64,000 nucleotides of DNA from UBA11346 sp038060575 (GTDB lineage: Bacteria > Planctomycetota > UBA11346). The translations under genes were made by a program, and so were the position numbers. Below, piece by piece: positions 36,176 through 45,595 of this stretch (position 1 is its first letter; every line of letters begins with the position of its first letter). The notes under the pieces were generated by a model. It worked only from the letters and a program-made list of their open reading frames with translations. It was not told the DNA's origin and ran no database searches. Where the stretch lies: contig CAZZAM010000001.1 of assembly GCA_964652775.1 (NCBI GenBank), positions 62,001-126,000 of the forward strand, given 5' to 3'.

Positions 36176-37315
36176 CTACGGCTTGAGGACGATGGCCCCA
36201 CGATCCGGCACGGCCTGAACCAAGGCGTACGAGTGTCCCTCATGCTGCACCAGACGAACAGGCAGCGTGGAATTGTTCTGACTGGCCGTGACCGATTTCC
36301 ACTCATCAAGAACTCGCACCTTGAGGGTCAACGCTTGATCAAATACGTCATCGCGCATGCGATCAGTCAACGCCAGTTCGATGCGCTCGAGCGTCCTGGC
36401 GGTCGTGGTCAGGGTTGCGCTGTCACGTTCCTGACCGTATTTGGCGACAGTTGTAAAGGTGTCGATCCAGATCAACTCGCGCTGGGCGATCAGGTTTGCT
36501 ATCTGAGCCTCGACCTGAGCAACATTAGCCTGCTTCTCCTCAGCCGTCGTACCGTGAGCAACGAGATGGTAGAGCGGCTGGATCCAGCCACGGCGAAATG
36601 ACGGATTATTGAGCCATTTAATTACCGTGGCCGGTCGACCGAGGATGGCATTAATCTGATCAGGATCGAGGCTGCCGAGACTGGTGTTGAGGTAGTTGAT
36701 CTGATTGGCTGCCGATGGCGTCCCAGTTGTTCCGCGCACGGCGATGTAGTAGCCAGCAGCTAGATTGGGTTGGCCCTTCCCGTAAGGGTAGGCCAAGGTC
36801 AGACAACGGTGACCAGACAGATTGCTTTCGATGGCCTGTTTAGAGCCGGCGTATTCCAGCGTAATCTTCTCTGGTGGCGCAGTGTCATCGCTACTCCCGT
36901 GCGTGATTGAGTGGCTCTGAACATCGTGGCCAGCGGAACGAATCGCTCGCCAGTCATCCCACGTTCCGTTGTAGCCTTTGTTCTGCCCGTCGATCCCACC
37001 GGTGATAATGAAGAAGGTGACTTTGATGCCATGCTTGGCACAGATATTCAGCCACCACGCATGGTCGGGCTTGTTGTTGTCATCGATAGTAATGCTGCAC
37101 GCCGCATACTTATCATCTTGCCACAGGCATATTTCAGCCTTACCGGGTTCAGTCGGCCAAGTCATCTCCTGCAACACGAATCGCGGCGTCTTGCTGGCGC
37201 CGAGGGTCAACAGCTGATTGTCAGCGCTCGGCGTGTAGGGCGCGGGCAGGGACGTCGGCTCGACGCTGTGCAGCCATAATGGAATGAAGAGACTGGCCAG
37301 GATGATTTTGAGCAT
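36176..37315 (-). CDS. Exported NodB-type polysaccharide deacetylase-like protein
   Basis: This 379-residue protein has a signal peptide (MLKIILASLFIPLWLHSVEP). The NodB fold is indicated by SITIDDNN (metal Asp pair region), KVTFFIITGG, and SHSITH, the H(S/T)xxH zinc site. A C-terminal beta-domain follows at about 300-379. The family removes acetyl groups from glycans or peptidoglycan in the periplasm. It converges with the heparinase-like gene and is last in a minus-strand series that begins at 42794, 102 bases after the acyltransferase gene. Confidence 0.85.
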   Translation of the reverse strand: MLKIILASLFIPLWLHSVEPTSLPAPYTPSADNQLLTLGASKTPRFVLQEMTWPTEPGKAEICLWQDDKYAACSITIDDNNKPDHAWWLNICAKHGIKVTFFIITGGIDGQNKGYNGTWDDWRAIRSAGHDVQSHSITHGSSDDTAPPEKITLEYAGSKQAIESNLSGHRCLTLAYPYGKGQPNLAAGYYIAVRGTTGTPSAANQINYLNTSLGSLDPDQINAILGRPATVIKWLNNPSFRRGWIQPLYHLVAHGTTAEEKQANVAQVEAQIANLIAQRELIWIDTFTTVAKYGQERDSATLTTTARTLERIELALTDRMRDDVFDQALTLKVRVLDEWKSVTASQNNSTLPVRLVQHEGHSYALVQAVPDRGAIVLKP

Positions 37316-37417
37316 GGATAAGTCGCTGTAGGAACACCGTCTCCCCGATCAACCACGGATGCAAGGCGCTCACACCTGCGAACCGTGCAAAAGCAGACAT
37401 GGGGATGGATCCAACAA

Positions 37418-38629
37418 CTACGGATTGGCGGCGCTAAACTGCGCAAATGGCTGGCGATACCGCTGTTCGCGCAAATCATCGGCTTCGTCAAACGGCACGA
37501 AGGCTCCACCACCATGCCACGTTTTACCGGCGGCCAAGAAATCAGCGAGCGAACGGCGGAGCGACGAATCACGCGGCAACTGCTGCGGATTGCTGAGGTC
37601 GCGTTGCAGAAACACGAACCACAAGCCACCGGACGCAAGCGGACGTATGGGGTGCAGATACTGGCAGCGTTGCAAGCGCAGTGGATTGGCGTCGGCAGAC
37701 AGGATCTCGCTCAAGCGCGGATCGAGAAACCACGTGGAGCAGCCAATCAACTTCGGTTGCCGTTCAGGATGATAGCGGGTGAAAAAATCCACCGCCCGAC
37801 GGTAGCTGTCCGCGCACTGTTGTAATTCCATACCACCGCCTGGCGGAATATGCATGGCCAGGATCGTATCGCCTTGCTTGGCCAATAACTCCCATGCTGC
37901 GGTTTGCAGCGTGATGGTTTTTCGTTGGATAAAACCGGCTGGATCGACGATATGTCCAGTGATGCTGTTGCTGTCGTGCTGGACCTGGGTCGTCCAACCA
38001 CTCGCCGCATCGGCGCTATCAGGCAACACCAACCCATCTGCCTGGACGCGAACCCCCTCCGCCGCCAACATCAGCACTGTCCGATCATGACGCTGACGCC
38101 ACACCGTGAACTGATGCGGGAAGGTAGTGATCTCAAATTCCAAACGTCCAAGCCGCACGTATGGCTCATGCACATACATGCGCAACCACGGCAGTTGACT
38201 GCTGTAGGATCCCGGACAACCCTGGCCACGGCGATGATTGCCATCATGGCCTGCAACAGCGGCCAACGTCGCGGCGGTGACCTCCGCCGGATAACCGCGT
38301 GAACGGTGCAGTCGCTCAACCGCCGGGGCAAACTCCAACGCAATCAACTGATGAAATGGACCCGACAGTTCGCCAAGCAACGGCCACAAGTCAGGTCCTG
38401 GCCGCATGTAGCCTGGTTCCGGATCGCGAAAAATGCGCCAGAAGAGAAACCAGGCGTATGTCTGAAGTTGTTCGTCCTCGGCAATGCGCTGCGCAACGCG
38501 CAGCAATCCGGCGTCAGCGTCAGGTGCTAATCCACACGCTGCGCGCCGCGCTGGAATGCTGGTCACATCAAGAAACGGCAAACCTCCAACTGGACGAGCG
38601 GCCAACGCTTCCGCCCAGTGCTTGAGCAT
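37418..38629 (-). CDS. NAT_N/GNAT_C-type acyltransferase (DUF5596-like)
   Basis: The protein is 403 residues from ATG 38629. The frame continues upstream through VYAYLGEADPPPG, which looks like the start of the helical N-terminal domain, so the true start may be earlier: CTG 38689, overlapping the TGA of the previous gene, or ATG 38770, which overlaps it by 85 bases. The middle YVRLGRLEFEITTF and later AMHIPPGGGMEL and STWFLDPRLSEIL fit the acyltransferase family pairing a helical domain with a GNAT-like domain. It presumably transfers an acyl group to an amine or sugar. It follows the ceramidase-like gene with no gap. Confidence 0.65.
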   Translation of the reverse strand: MLKHWAEALAARPVGGLPFLDVTSIPARRAACGLAPDADAGLLRVAQRIAEDEQLQTYAWFLFWRIFRDPEPGYMRPGPDLWPLLGELSGPFHQLIALEFAPAVERLHRSRGYPAEVTAATLAAVAGHDGNHRRGQGCPGSYSSQLPWLRMYVHEPYVRLGRLEFEITTFPHQFTVWRQRHDRTVLMLAAEGVRVQADGLVLPDSADAASGWTTQVQHDSNSITGHIVDPAGFIQRKTITLQTAAWELLAKQGDTILAMHIPPGGGMELQQCADSYRRAVDFFTRYHPERQPKLIGCSTWFLDPRLSEILSADANPLRLQRCQYLHPIRPLASGGLWFVFLQRDLSNPQQLPRDSSLRRSLADFLAAGKTWHGGGAFVPFDEADDLREQRYRQPFAQFSAANP

Positions 38630-38685
38630 ACCTGGAGGAGGATCGGCCTCACCCAGGTAGGCATAAACCTCCGTGGCCGACGTAC

Positions 38686-39966
38686 TCAGGCTGCCGCCGC
38701 CTTCAGCTTGCCTGCTCGCGCCGGTCGCCGCGCACGCGTGGGCTTGCGGGCTGGCGCAGGCTTGCCGCACCGCTTGAGTGCGGTGATCGCTAGGCGCTTC
38801 AGCGTCTTCTCCATCAAGCGACCCGGAGCCATGCGTGCTTCGTAGGCGCCCTCACGCTGCGCTTGATCAGTTGGGAAATAGCCCGCGTAATCATTGCCAA
38901 GTGACAGCACCATGGTCGCCGGAAATGGACTGTTGGCGCGGAAATACTGGACGTATTCGCTGAACAGTTCACCCGGAATCGACACCACGCTGAAGTCACC
39001 CGCACGTAGGCCCATGATCTGGGTACGGATAAAGCCATCGCGACTTTCCCAGTTCATGCCCTTGCCGTGCGGCCGCTCCTGCGCGAGGCGCAATTTCCAC
39101 GGAACCAACGCACTGGCGACCGGCCCGCTGTGCAGCGGCTTGAGGCGCGGGAGAGCCTTGACGATCAGCTTCGCTAAGGCCTTGCCCATCGTGCGCGCAT
39201 AGCGCGGCGACTTATGGATGCATTCCGGCGGGTTGATATTGGCGTGTCCGGAAATGCCGAAGATTGCCGTTCGCGCCGCCTTCTTTTTTTCCAGCTCGGC
39301 TTTGAGGTAACTGGGGTAGTCGCCAGATATCGCAAGATTTTGTGGCCCGAACGTCACCGGATGGCTGCCGTAGTTGACCAGCAAGGCATCCAATCTGCCA
39401 TTGGGACGACGAACACCAACCAGGAGAATCGATGGATCAAAATATCCGGGATGCCGACGCTTGGGATCGCGCCACTCGTTGGTCCAGGTTCCATCGGCCT
39501 GCTTGATGCGCCGATTCGAGCCCCACTTGGGAGCATTGATTGTTGCCGTCTCGAACGTTCCCGGGGCTGCAGTCGCATCAGCCTTCACCACCAAATCGCT
39601 CAAGATACGCCGCAACTTCTTTCCGTATGCCGCTTCCTTCGATCCGCGTGGATATGCGGTCCGATGGGTGGACGGACCTGAATGCGTATGGGTGGCAGTG
39701 AGCAATACGTTGGTTGCGGGAATACCGGTGCGCCGCTGCACGTCGCGACGCAAATCATTGGTGAATTTTCCAGAGAAACCAACAGTCTCTCCGATCACCA
39801 ATGCCCAACGCTGACCGCCCGAACGGCAAACCATGACCTCGGCGCGCAAACGGTGCCCAACTGAGGTTGCGATCCGATCCTTGTAGCCAGCAAGGACGAT
39901 GCCAACTGGAGGAGTCATATCCGCGGTCGCAATACCGATGAGCAGCTGAGGGGCGACGCTGCTCAT
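38686..39966 (-). CDS. Neutral/alkaline ceramidase-like hydrolase
   Basis: This 426-residue protein matches the N-terminal catalytic domain of the neutral ceramidase family, with GIATADMTPPVGIVLAGY, TATHTHSGPSTH (zinc histidines), NYGSHPVTFGPQNLAISGDYP, and SLGNDYAGYFPT. True ceramidases cleave the amide of ceramide. Shorter bacterial relatives such as this lack the C-terminal Ig-like domain and have unknown substrates. No signal peptide is evident. The C-terminus is an unusual Ala/Lys/Arg/Pro-rich tail from about residue 402. It overlaps the DegT gene by four bases (39963-39966). Confidence 0.78.
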   Translation of the reverse strand: MSSVAPQLLIGIATADMTPPVGIVLAGYKDRIATSVGHRLRAEVMVCRSGGQRWALVIGETVGFSGKFTNDLRRDVQRRTGIPATNVLLTATHTHSGPSTHRTAYPRGSKEAAYGKKLRRILSDLVVKADATAAPGTFETATINAPKWGSNRRIKQADGTWTNEWRDPKRRHPGYFDPSILLVGVRRPNGRLDALLVNYGSHPVTFGPQNLAISGDYPSYLKAELEKKKAARTAIFGISGHANINPPECIHKSPRYARTMGKALAKLIVKALPRLKPLHSGPVASALVPWKLRLAQERPHGKGMNWESRDGFIRTQIMGLRAGDFSVVSIPGELFSEYVQYFRANSPFPATMVLSLGNDYAGYFPTDQAQREGAYEARMAPGRLMEKTLKRLAITALKRCGKPAPARKPTRARRPARAGKLKAAAA

Positions 39967-41168
39967 ACTGCCGCAGCCTTCTGCATGGAGTTGGCGGCCT
40001 TGAACGCCGTTTCGGCTATGCGCTCGAAGTGGGCATCATTGTTGGTGATATCACCAGGTAGATAGACCGTGCGCGCCAGAATCTCGAGCGTCTTAGGGCA
40101 ATCATTTGCCGTGATCTTCCGACAATCTTTATTGGCTGGATGATGGTACGCGCAGGTTCCCTCGTGATACGAGGCACGCTGTTCGATGAGCGGCTTCCAA
40201 TTGCTATACACGTGGATGCCGGAATTGATCGGCGAAGAGACGCCGATGTCTGGCGCGATCTCCTTGAATTTCTCGGTGAACTGCGTGCGCGCAGCGACAC
40301 TCTCAAAGAGCAGTGAGTAATTCTTCGCGCAATCGCCGTCCTGGTCATTGCACGGCGATTGGCGGTAGGCCGCGTGCGGCTTCAACGCCTTGAAGAACAC
40401 CTTCTTCCGGGCGCGTAGACGTTCGAGGATACTGTCGAGCCGGGTAAGCTGCACATTCATGATCGCGCCGAGGATTTCGTTGAAGCGGTAGTTCCCGCCG
40501 AGGAAAATAGGAACTTCGAGCGTGCCAACATGAGCGCGGAAGTTGGAGCCAAGGTCGTGATGGATGAGCGCACGATGGTAGGCTTTGGTGTCGCTAGTAG
40601 TCAGACCACCACCCTCGCCACAGGAGATGTTCTTGAACTGGTTGAAACTGAATGCACCGACGTGGCCGATCGTGGTCAGCCGCTTGCCGCGATAGGAGCC
40701 GCCAACCGCCTGACAGGCGTCCTCGATGACCTTGAGGTTGTGCTTCTGCGCGATCGCCATGATCCGATCCATATTGCACGGCTGACCAGCCATGTGCACC
40801 GGCATGATCGCCTTGGTGCGCGGACCGATCTTCTTTTCGAGATCGATCGGACACATGGTCAGCGACTCATCGCACTCGACGAGCACCGGAATCGCACCGG
40901 CTTCCAGCGCCGCCGCTGGGCTGGCCAGCCAGGTGTAGGCGGGAACCAGCACTTCGTCACCGGGCCCGATTTCCAGACCAGCTAGGCCACACACCAAGGC
41001 CGCGGTGCCATTGGTCACTGCTAAGAAGTGCTTTGCGCCAAGCTTTTCGCACATGCGCTTTTCGAAGGTGTCGGTCTCGCCGCCTTCGCCACCACGGTAG
41101 CGGAACATCTGTCCGCTGCGGATGACTTTGGCGACTGCGTCGATTTCTTCTTGGCCGATTTCGTACAT
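39963..41168 (-). CDS. DegT/DnrJ/EryC1/StrS-family PLP aminotransferase
   Basis: This 401-residue protein shows the family markers GTAALVCGLAGLEIGPGDEVLVPAYTW, IEDACQAVGG with Asp150 holding the pyridine nitrogen, and GAFSFNQFKNISCGEGG with the Schiff-base Lys179. These enzymes transaminate keto-sugars to amino sugars or keto-inositols. The stop overlaps the ceramidase-like start by four bases. An acyltransferase follows that, so amination and N-acylation (or the reverse) of the same compound is a reasonable inference. Donor and substrate cannot be read. Confidence 0.9.
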   Translation of the reverse strand: MYEIGQEEIDAVAKVIRSGQMFRYRGGEGGETDTFEKRMCEKLGAKHFLAVTNGTAALVCGLAGLEIGPGDEVLVPAYTWLASPAAALEAGAIPVLVECDESLTMCPIDLEKKIGPRTKAIMPVHMAGQPCNMDRIMAIAQKHNLKVIEDACQAVGGSYRGKRLTTIGHVGAFSFNQFKNISCGEGGGLTTSDTKAYHRALIHHDLGSNFRAHVGTLEVPIFLGGNYRFNEILGAIMNVQLTRLDSILERLRARKKVFFKALKPHAAYRQSPCNDQDGDCAKNYSLLFESVAARTQFTEKFKEIAPDIGVSSPINSGIHVYSNWKPLIEQRASYHEGTCAYHHPANKDCRKITANDCPKTLEILARTVYLPGDITNNDAHFERIAETAFKAANSMQKAAAV

Positions 41169-41204
41169 GGGGGACTCCTGGTTGGTTGATTGATTGGGTT
41201 TGGG

Positions 41205-42794
41205 TTATTCAGTAATCGTGATCGGGAACTCGCGGTAGCCGTCGGGACCGGTCCAGCGGATTCGGTAATTACCTGGCGCAAGAGTCGCCTTTGATTTCAC
41301 CGCCGGATCTCTGCCGTCCCAGGTGAACATGAGGACGCCAGCGCGGCCATCCTTGCCTCCGGGAAGCTTGTCCGCGTACAACTGTGCGACGGTGCGCTGG
41401 CCATCGGCGGACACCACCGTGATCACCACGTCGATGTCCTGGGACGCTTTGCAGATGATGATCGCCGGCTTGGTTACGCTCACCGTCGCGGGCAACATGG
41501 CGCCGACGCTCAGACTCAAACACGAATTCCACGGGCGCTCGAATACGGTGACGGGGAATTGCGCATGTGACCGCACGAAGCTCGGCTTCTGGCTCAGGGT
41601 CACCTTGCTGAAGTAGTCCAGGCCAATGCCTGGATGACCCCTCAATTGAACGGCGTAGAGATCACGAATGGTCTGATCGAATTGCGCGAGATCCGCCCAT
41701 AGGCAGCCAGCGCGCGCCTTGCCGCCCTTCGAATACGCATTCTTGGCCTGCTCCTCGGCGAGCGCCTTGATCTGTTCCGGAGTCTGTGGATTGATCGGCA
41801 ACTGCGAATTCGAGTTGGCGAACTGCGGATGCTCGCGGTCCTGGTTCCACATGATCTTGAGATTGGTGTTGATGATCCGCTGGATGTCCTGGGCATCGAA
41901 AACCACGCCAGTGTTGTACGCTTCGACGATCTGGTGAATCTCGCCATCCTGATAATTGCGGAACGGATGCGTGCCCATCCACAACGCGGCGCTCTTCTTC
42001 TCAAGATCAATGTCCCACGGACCGAAGGGTTCCCAGTAATTCCACACATAGCAGTCGTTGAACAACTGCATGCGGCTCTTCATGAAGGCATAGATTTTCT
42101 GCGCGCGATCGCGATACGGCTGTGCGCCGGTAATCCGGTACAACTTGAGCAAGCACTCGCCAACTGAATTCTGTTTATTGAATGGCAGCGATACACCGTT
42201 GCCATCAAACGCCATGCGCGTCCAGACGGTTGGTTCTTTGTTCGTGCAGTAGATATCCCATTGCGTGTACGCGCCGTACGGGCCGTCCTCATGCCAGCAT
42301 CCGCGCGCGTCCCACTTCTCAATCAGATCATGCTTGGCGAGGGCAATATAACGACGTGCAGCCTCGCCGTAGAATGTGGTCAACTCGGCATCGGCTAACA
42401 CCACTTCGGCGAACTTGAGCAAATGATTAACTACTATGGCGTCACCGACAATGACATCAGCACAGACGTCCCTGCCATCAATCGCACCTCCTACCCAACC
42501 TTTGTAGCCATCAGGTCCAGCCGCCATGACGGCAACAACGGCATCGTACGCCTGAACCGCCTGATCCAACCAGCGACGGTCACGCGTGGCGAGGTAGCCA
42601 GGGATGAAGTCGCGTAAATGATAACTGGCCTGCCAACAGAACGACTCCCCCGTATTGCCCTTCTGGGCAAATGACGTAATCAGGGTGGCGATGTGTGTGC
42701 GCGATTTTTCCCCAGGAACCTCCGCCGCAGGCATAGCCGCAAACGCACACACCGCGATCAGGCACAGCCTCATACACACAGCATGCGACGGCAT
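41205..42794 (-). CDS. Exported (alpha/alpha)-barrel protein with C-terminal Ig-like domain
   Basis: I do not recognise a named family for this 529-residue protein. It has a signal peptide (MRLCLIAVCAFAAMPAAEV); GGAG six bases before ATG 42794 supports that start. The main part is rich in paired helices with aromatic clusters (GCWHEDGPYGAYTQWDIYCTN, NYWEPFGPWDIDLE), resembling (alpha/alpha)6 glycan-active enzymes such as uronyl hydrolases or C5-epimerases. The last 120 residues form beta-strands ending DGRDPAVKSKATLAPGNYRIRW, a FlgD-like Ig module. First gene of the minus-strand unit with the DegT gene 36 bases on. Confidence 0.6.
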   Translation of the reverse strand: MPSHAVCMRLCLIAVCAFAAMPAAEVPGEKSRTHIATLITSFAQKGNTGESFCWQASYHLRDFIPGYLATRDRRWLDQAVQAYDAVVAVMAAGPDGYKGWVGGAIDGRDVCADVIVGDAIVVNHLLKFAEVVLADAELTTFYGEAARRYIALAKHDLIEKWDARGCWHEDGPYGAYTQWDIYCTNKEPTVWTRMAFDGNGVSLPFNKQNSVGECLLKLYRITGAQPYRDRAQKIYAFMKSRMQLFNDCYVWNYWEPFGPWDIDLEKKSAALWMGTHPFRNYQDGEIHQIVEAYNTGVVFDAQDIQRIINTNLKIMWNQDREHPQFANSNSQLPINPQTPEQIKALAEEQAKNAYSKGGKARAGCLWADLAQFDQTIRDLYAVQLRGHPGIGLDYFSKVTLSQKPSFVRSHAQFPVTVFERPWNSCLSLSVGAMLPATVSVTKPAIIICKASQDIDVVITVVSADGQRTVAQLYADKLPGGKDGRAGVLMFTWDGRDPAVKSKATLAPGNYRIRWTGPDGYREFPITITE

Positions 42795-42937
42795 AGGTTC
42801 TCCGCATTGAGCGACGCGTTAATGACCGAAGGACAGCAAATCTATACGTCGGTCAACCATGGTCGCAATGCGCAAAAAATCTGATGCAGTAGTAAAATAT
42901 CCGCTCTGGATCGCACTGCCTGCGCGAAACAGCGGAA

Positions 42938-43783
42938 TCAACCTGCCTGGGCTCGTTTCTTGAAGGTCGCACAGTAGGCATCCCAGAGTTCCTTCGTTCG
43001 GAACTTCGCCAACGGCGGTTCTGCGCTATCCAGCGGATATGCTTGATGGATGGCGTCCTTGGCCGTGGTGCGCTCGCTGACGTAGTGGTACTGAAAGGCG
43101 CGGCGGCGTTGCTTGGTCGTATTCGAATCAGTAAAATGCAGCGTCAGGGGATTGAAGATCAAAGCCGAACCGGGCTTCATCGGCAGCGCGACAACTCGAT
43201 CCTGATGCTGCGCCACGACCGCTGGGTCAAGTCGCCAACCAGTTGGTCCCTGCACGTGCGGTATCTCGCCCAAGAGATGACTGCCTGGTATCACCTGCAT
43301 GCATCCGTTGTCATGCGTGGCCTCATCGATGGCGACCCACACGCCGAGACATTCGTTACGCGGAGAAAACGAGAAGTACGGCGAGTCCTGGTGCCAATCC
43401 TTCGGGCTGCCAATTTCCGGCGGCTTCACCAACGCCATGGCCTGGAGAATTTTCGGTCGCGCGCCCAGTGCTTGTTCGAGGAACGGACGCAGCTTGGGAC
43501 TTCGTACTGAATTCCAGAACCACGGATCAACAAGTCCGGTTCCATGATACTTGCGAATCCCCAGCTCACGCTGCGCGGGTGTCAGACCTGCGTTCACAAA
43601 TCCTGGTTCGTATTGGATGTTCAAGCGGGGATGGGGGTACACACCATCCTCTCCACACTCCGCGCACAGACGCGTCAGGTTCGCAGCGTATTCGCGAACT
43701 TCCGCAGGGCTGAGCAGGTTTTCGACCACGAAGAAACCATCGGTCTCCAGGCTGGTCTTGAAGTCGGTGCAGCATAGGCTCAT
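42938..43783 (-). CDS. Phytanoyl-CoA dioxygenase (PhyH)-family Fe(II)/2-oxoglutarate oxygenase
   Basis: This 281-residue protein has the iron-binding facial triad His131-x-Asp133 (WHQDSPYF) and a distal His216 in NPLTLHFTDSN, followed by RRR for 2-oxoglutarate. CMQVIPGSH is also typical. These enzymes hydroxylate small molecules. I use ATG 43783 (MSLCC), which has AGGAG six bases upstream; the frame runs on to 43831. It is divergent from an AraC-type regulator with a 65-base gap, so regulation by that protein is likely. Substrate is unknown; sugar-linked loci often carry such genes. Confidence 0.85.
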   Translation of the reverse strand: MSLCCTDFKTSLETDGFFVVENLLSPAEVREYAANLTRLCAECGEDGVYPHPRLNIQYEPGFVNAGLTPAQRELGIRKYHGTGLVDPWFWNSVRSPKLRPFLEQALGARPKILQAMALVKPPEIGSPKDWHQDSPYFSFSPRNECLGVWVAIDEATHDNGCMQVIPGSHLLGEIPHVQGPTGWRLDPAVVAQHQDRVVALPMKPGSALIFNPLTLHFTDSNTTKQRRRAFQYHYVSERTTAKDAIHQAYPLDSAEPPLAKFRTKELWDAYCATFKKRAQAG

Positions 43784-43848
43784 GTCAGGCTCCTGGCGGT
43801 TAGGTGCGGCTATTCTACGCTTCGTGCTCAAGAAAGGCTAGGTGAGGT

Positions 43849-44736
43849 TTGCGGTTATCACATGCGGAAATCGTCACCTCCGGCGAGCGCAACAGCCTCC
43901 CAGGGCTGGTAACGCCGAGTAATCCCGAAGCCGCTGCGGCGCTGCTACAGCCGGACGCGATCAAGTTTATCTCCTGCCTGTACTGGAAAGTCGGTCCCAC
44001 CTGGCGCATCACAGAACGCGAAGCACCTGACGATTTCCTCCTCATCCCGATTCGTGGTGAGATCGTGATCCGCGCCCGGGGCACTGACCTGTCTGTCGCT
44101 CCTGGTGAAGTGATTGTCCTACCGGAGGGAACCACTCACTCCGCCACGTATCGATCTGGTCATTCGAGCATGGAAGTCTTGGCCATCCATCTCCTGGTTC
44201 GCACGACCTGGGGAACGCCCATGCTCCATGGGCTGCGCCAATTGGTGTTCAAGCTGCCTGACCCGCAGACACATTGGCGCGAACTTGCTGAGTGCTGCTC
44301 CTTGCATGCGACCCATCCGACCTTGGGCGAACGTTGGGGAGCGTCCATCATGGCCCGGATCCTCGCCGCGCAGGTGATGACCGGATTGGAACTGCGCCTG
44401 CCAGCGCCGAGCGATGATCCCCGCATCACGCTGGCACTCGCGAGCCTCGAGCACGCTGACGCTCCCACCACGGTCAGCCAACTAGCGCGCCACTGCCGCC
44501 TCGGGACGACGCGGTTTCGCGCGCGTTTCTTGGCTGCGATGGGCTGCACACCAAAAGCCTGGATCGATCGTCGGCGGCTGCGGCAGGCGGCATCACTCCT
44601 CACAGGCGGAGAAAAAACTGTCGCCGCGATTGCACAGGCCGTCGGGTTCTCGTCACTGCGGCAATTTCAGCATCGCTTCCACGCCGCCTACGGCATGACG
44701 CCAACCCAGTGGCGACTTGGTCAATCACACTTGTGA
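43849..44736 (+). CDS. AraC-family transcriptional regulator A
   Basis: This 295-residue protein has an N-terminal cupin-like sensor domain (IPIRGEIVIRARGTDLSVAPGEVIVLPEGTTH) and a C-terminal pair of helix-turn-helix units (VSQLARHCRLGTTRFRARFLAAMG and VAAIAQAVGFSSLRQFQHRFHAAYGMTPTQWR). It probably binds a sugar or related ligand and controls the divergent PhyH gene. Start is TTG at 43849 with GGTGAGG just upstream; no ATG lies nearby. Its end overlaps the open frame of the second regulator. Confidence 0.88.
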   Translation: MRLSHAEIVTSGERNSLPGLVTPSNPEAAAALLQPDAIKFISCLYWKVGPTWRITEREAPDDFLLIPIRGEIVIRARGTDLSVAPGEVIVLPEGTTHSATYRSGHSSMEVLAIHLLVRTTWGTPMLHGLRQLVFKLPDPQTHWRELAECCSLHATHPTLGERWGASIMARILAAQVMTGLELRLPAPSDDPRITLALASLEHADAPTTVSQLARHCRLGTTRFRARFLAAMGCTPKAWIDRRRLRQAASLLTGGEKTVAAIAQAVGFSSLRQFQHRFHAAYGMTPTQWRLGQSHL

Positions 44737-44806
44737 GGACAGCGGCTCTTCACGTGCTGATTGTGTCCCCGTATTTGTCCGCTTTCATGTCCACCCGAAG
44801 GATCGG

Positions 44807-45595
44807 ATGCAACCACTCGCCCATCTGCGTCGGCTCAATTTTGCCGTGCCCTATGTCGCCACCCCAGGTCAAAACCTGGGCAATGACCAGGTACGCTTGG
44901 GCCAAGAGCGCATTGAGTTGGTCACCAAAGGTCGCGGCTGGGTACAGCACGAGAACGATTGGGTCGAAGTTACCGCCGGCAGCCTGGTCTGGAACATCGC
45001 CGGCGACTGGACCATCGGCCGCTACGACATCGACGATCCGTTTCAGTGTCTGGCTATGGATTTCTATGTCAGCTCCACCGCCCAGCGAACCGCACCGCGA
45101 TTTTCGCGCTGGGAAGATCCGGCTGAAATCACGGCGTTTGCTCAGCAGATTGGCCGCATGATCGCCAATGAGCGGGTGGATAAGTCCGTATTGGGTACCT
45201 TCATTTACGCACACTTGTTGCTGCAGGCGCAGGTCTGGGAACAACGCGATCGCCATCGACCGTTGGCGCCGCAACTCCGACAGATCGTGAGCATCCTGGA
45301 TGGTCGCTACGCCGAGGAACTCGATCTCGCCAAGCTGGCCAAGGACGCTGGCCTGTCGCTGAGTCACATGCACGCCACGTTTCGCCGGCACTTCGCCACC
45401 AGCCCACATCAGTACCTGCTCAAACGCCGGGTCCAGGCGGTCTGCGCAGCGCTCATGCAACGTCATCACGGGCTGGCTGATATCGCGCACGCAACCGGCT
45501 TCACATCCGCCCAAGCCCTGATCCGAGCCTTCCGCCGCGACATGGGGATCACCCCCATGCAATGGCGCGCACGCCATGGCGCGCGTAGCCGCTGA
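44807..45595 (+). CDS. AraC-family transcriptional regulator B
   Basis: This 262-residue protein has a cupin-type N-terminal domain (ERIELVTKGRGWVQHENDWVEVTAGSLVW). Its C-terminal AraC DNA-binding domain contains LDLAKLAKDAGLSLSHMHATFRRHF and LADIAHATGFTSAQALIRAFRRDMGITPMQWR. I use ATG 44807, which has GAAGGA upstream; a TTG at 44717 would extend into the stop region of regulator A. The second of two adjacent AraC genes that are not obviously close copies, so each probably senses a different ligand. Confidence 0.86.
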   Translation: MQPLAHLRRLNFAVPYVATPGQNLGNDQVRLGQERIELVTKGRGWVQHENDWVEVTAGSLVWNIAGDWTIGRYDIDDPFQCLAMDFYVSSTAQRTAPRFSRWEDPAEITAFAQQIGRMIANERVDKSVLGTFIYAHLLLQAQVWEQRDRHRPLAPQLRQIVSILDGRYAEELDLAKLAKDAGLSLSHMHATFRRHFATSPHQYLLKRRVQAVCAALMQRHHGLADIAHATGFTSAQALIRAFRRDMGITPMQWRARHGARSR

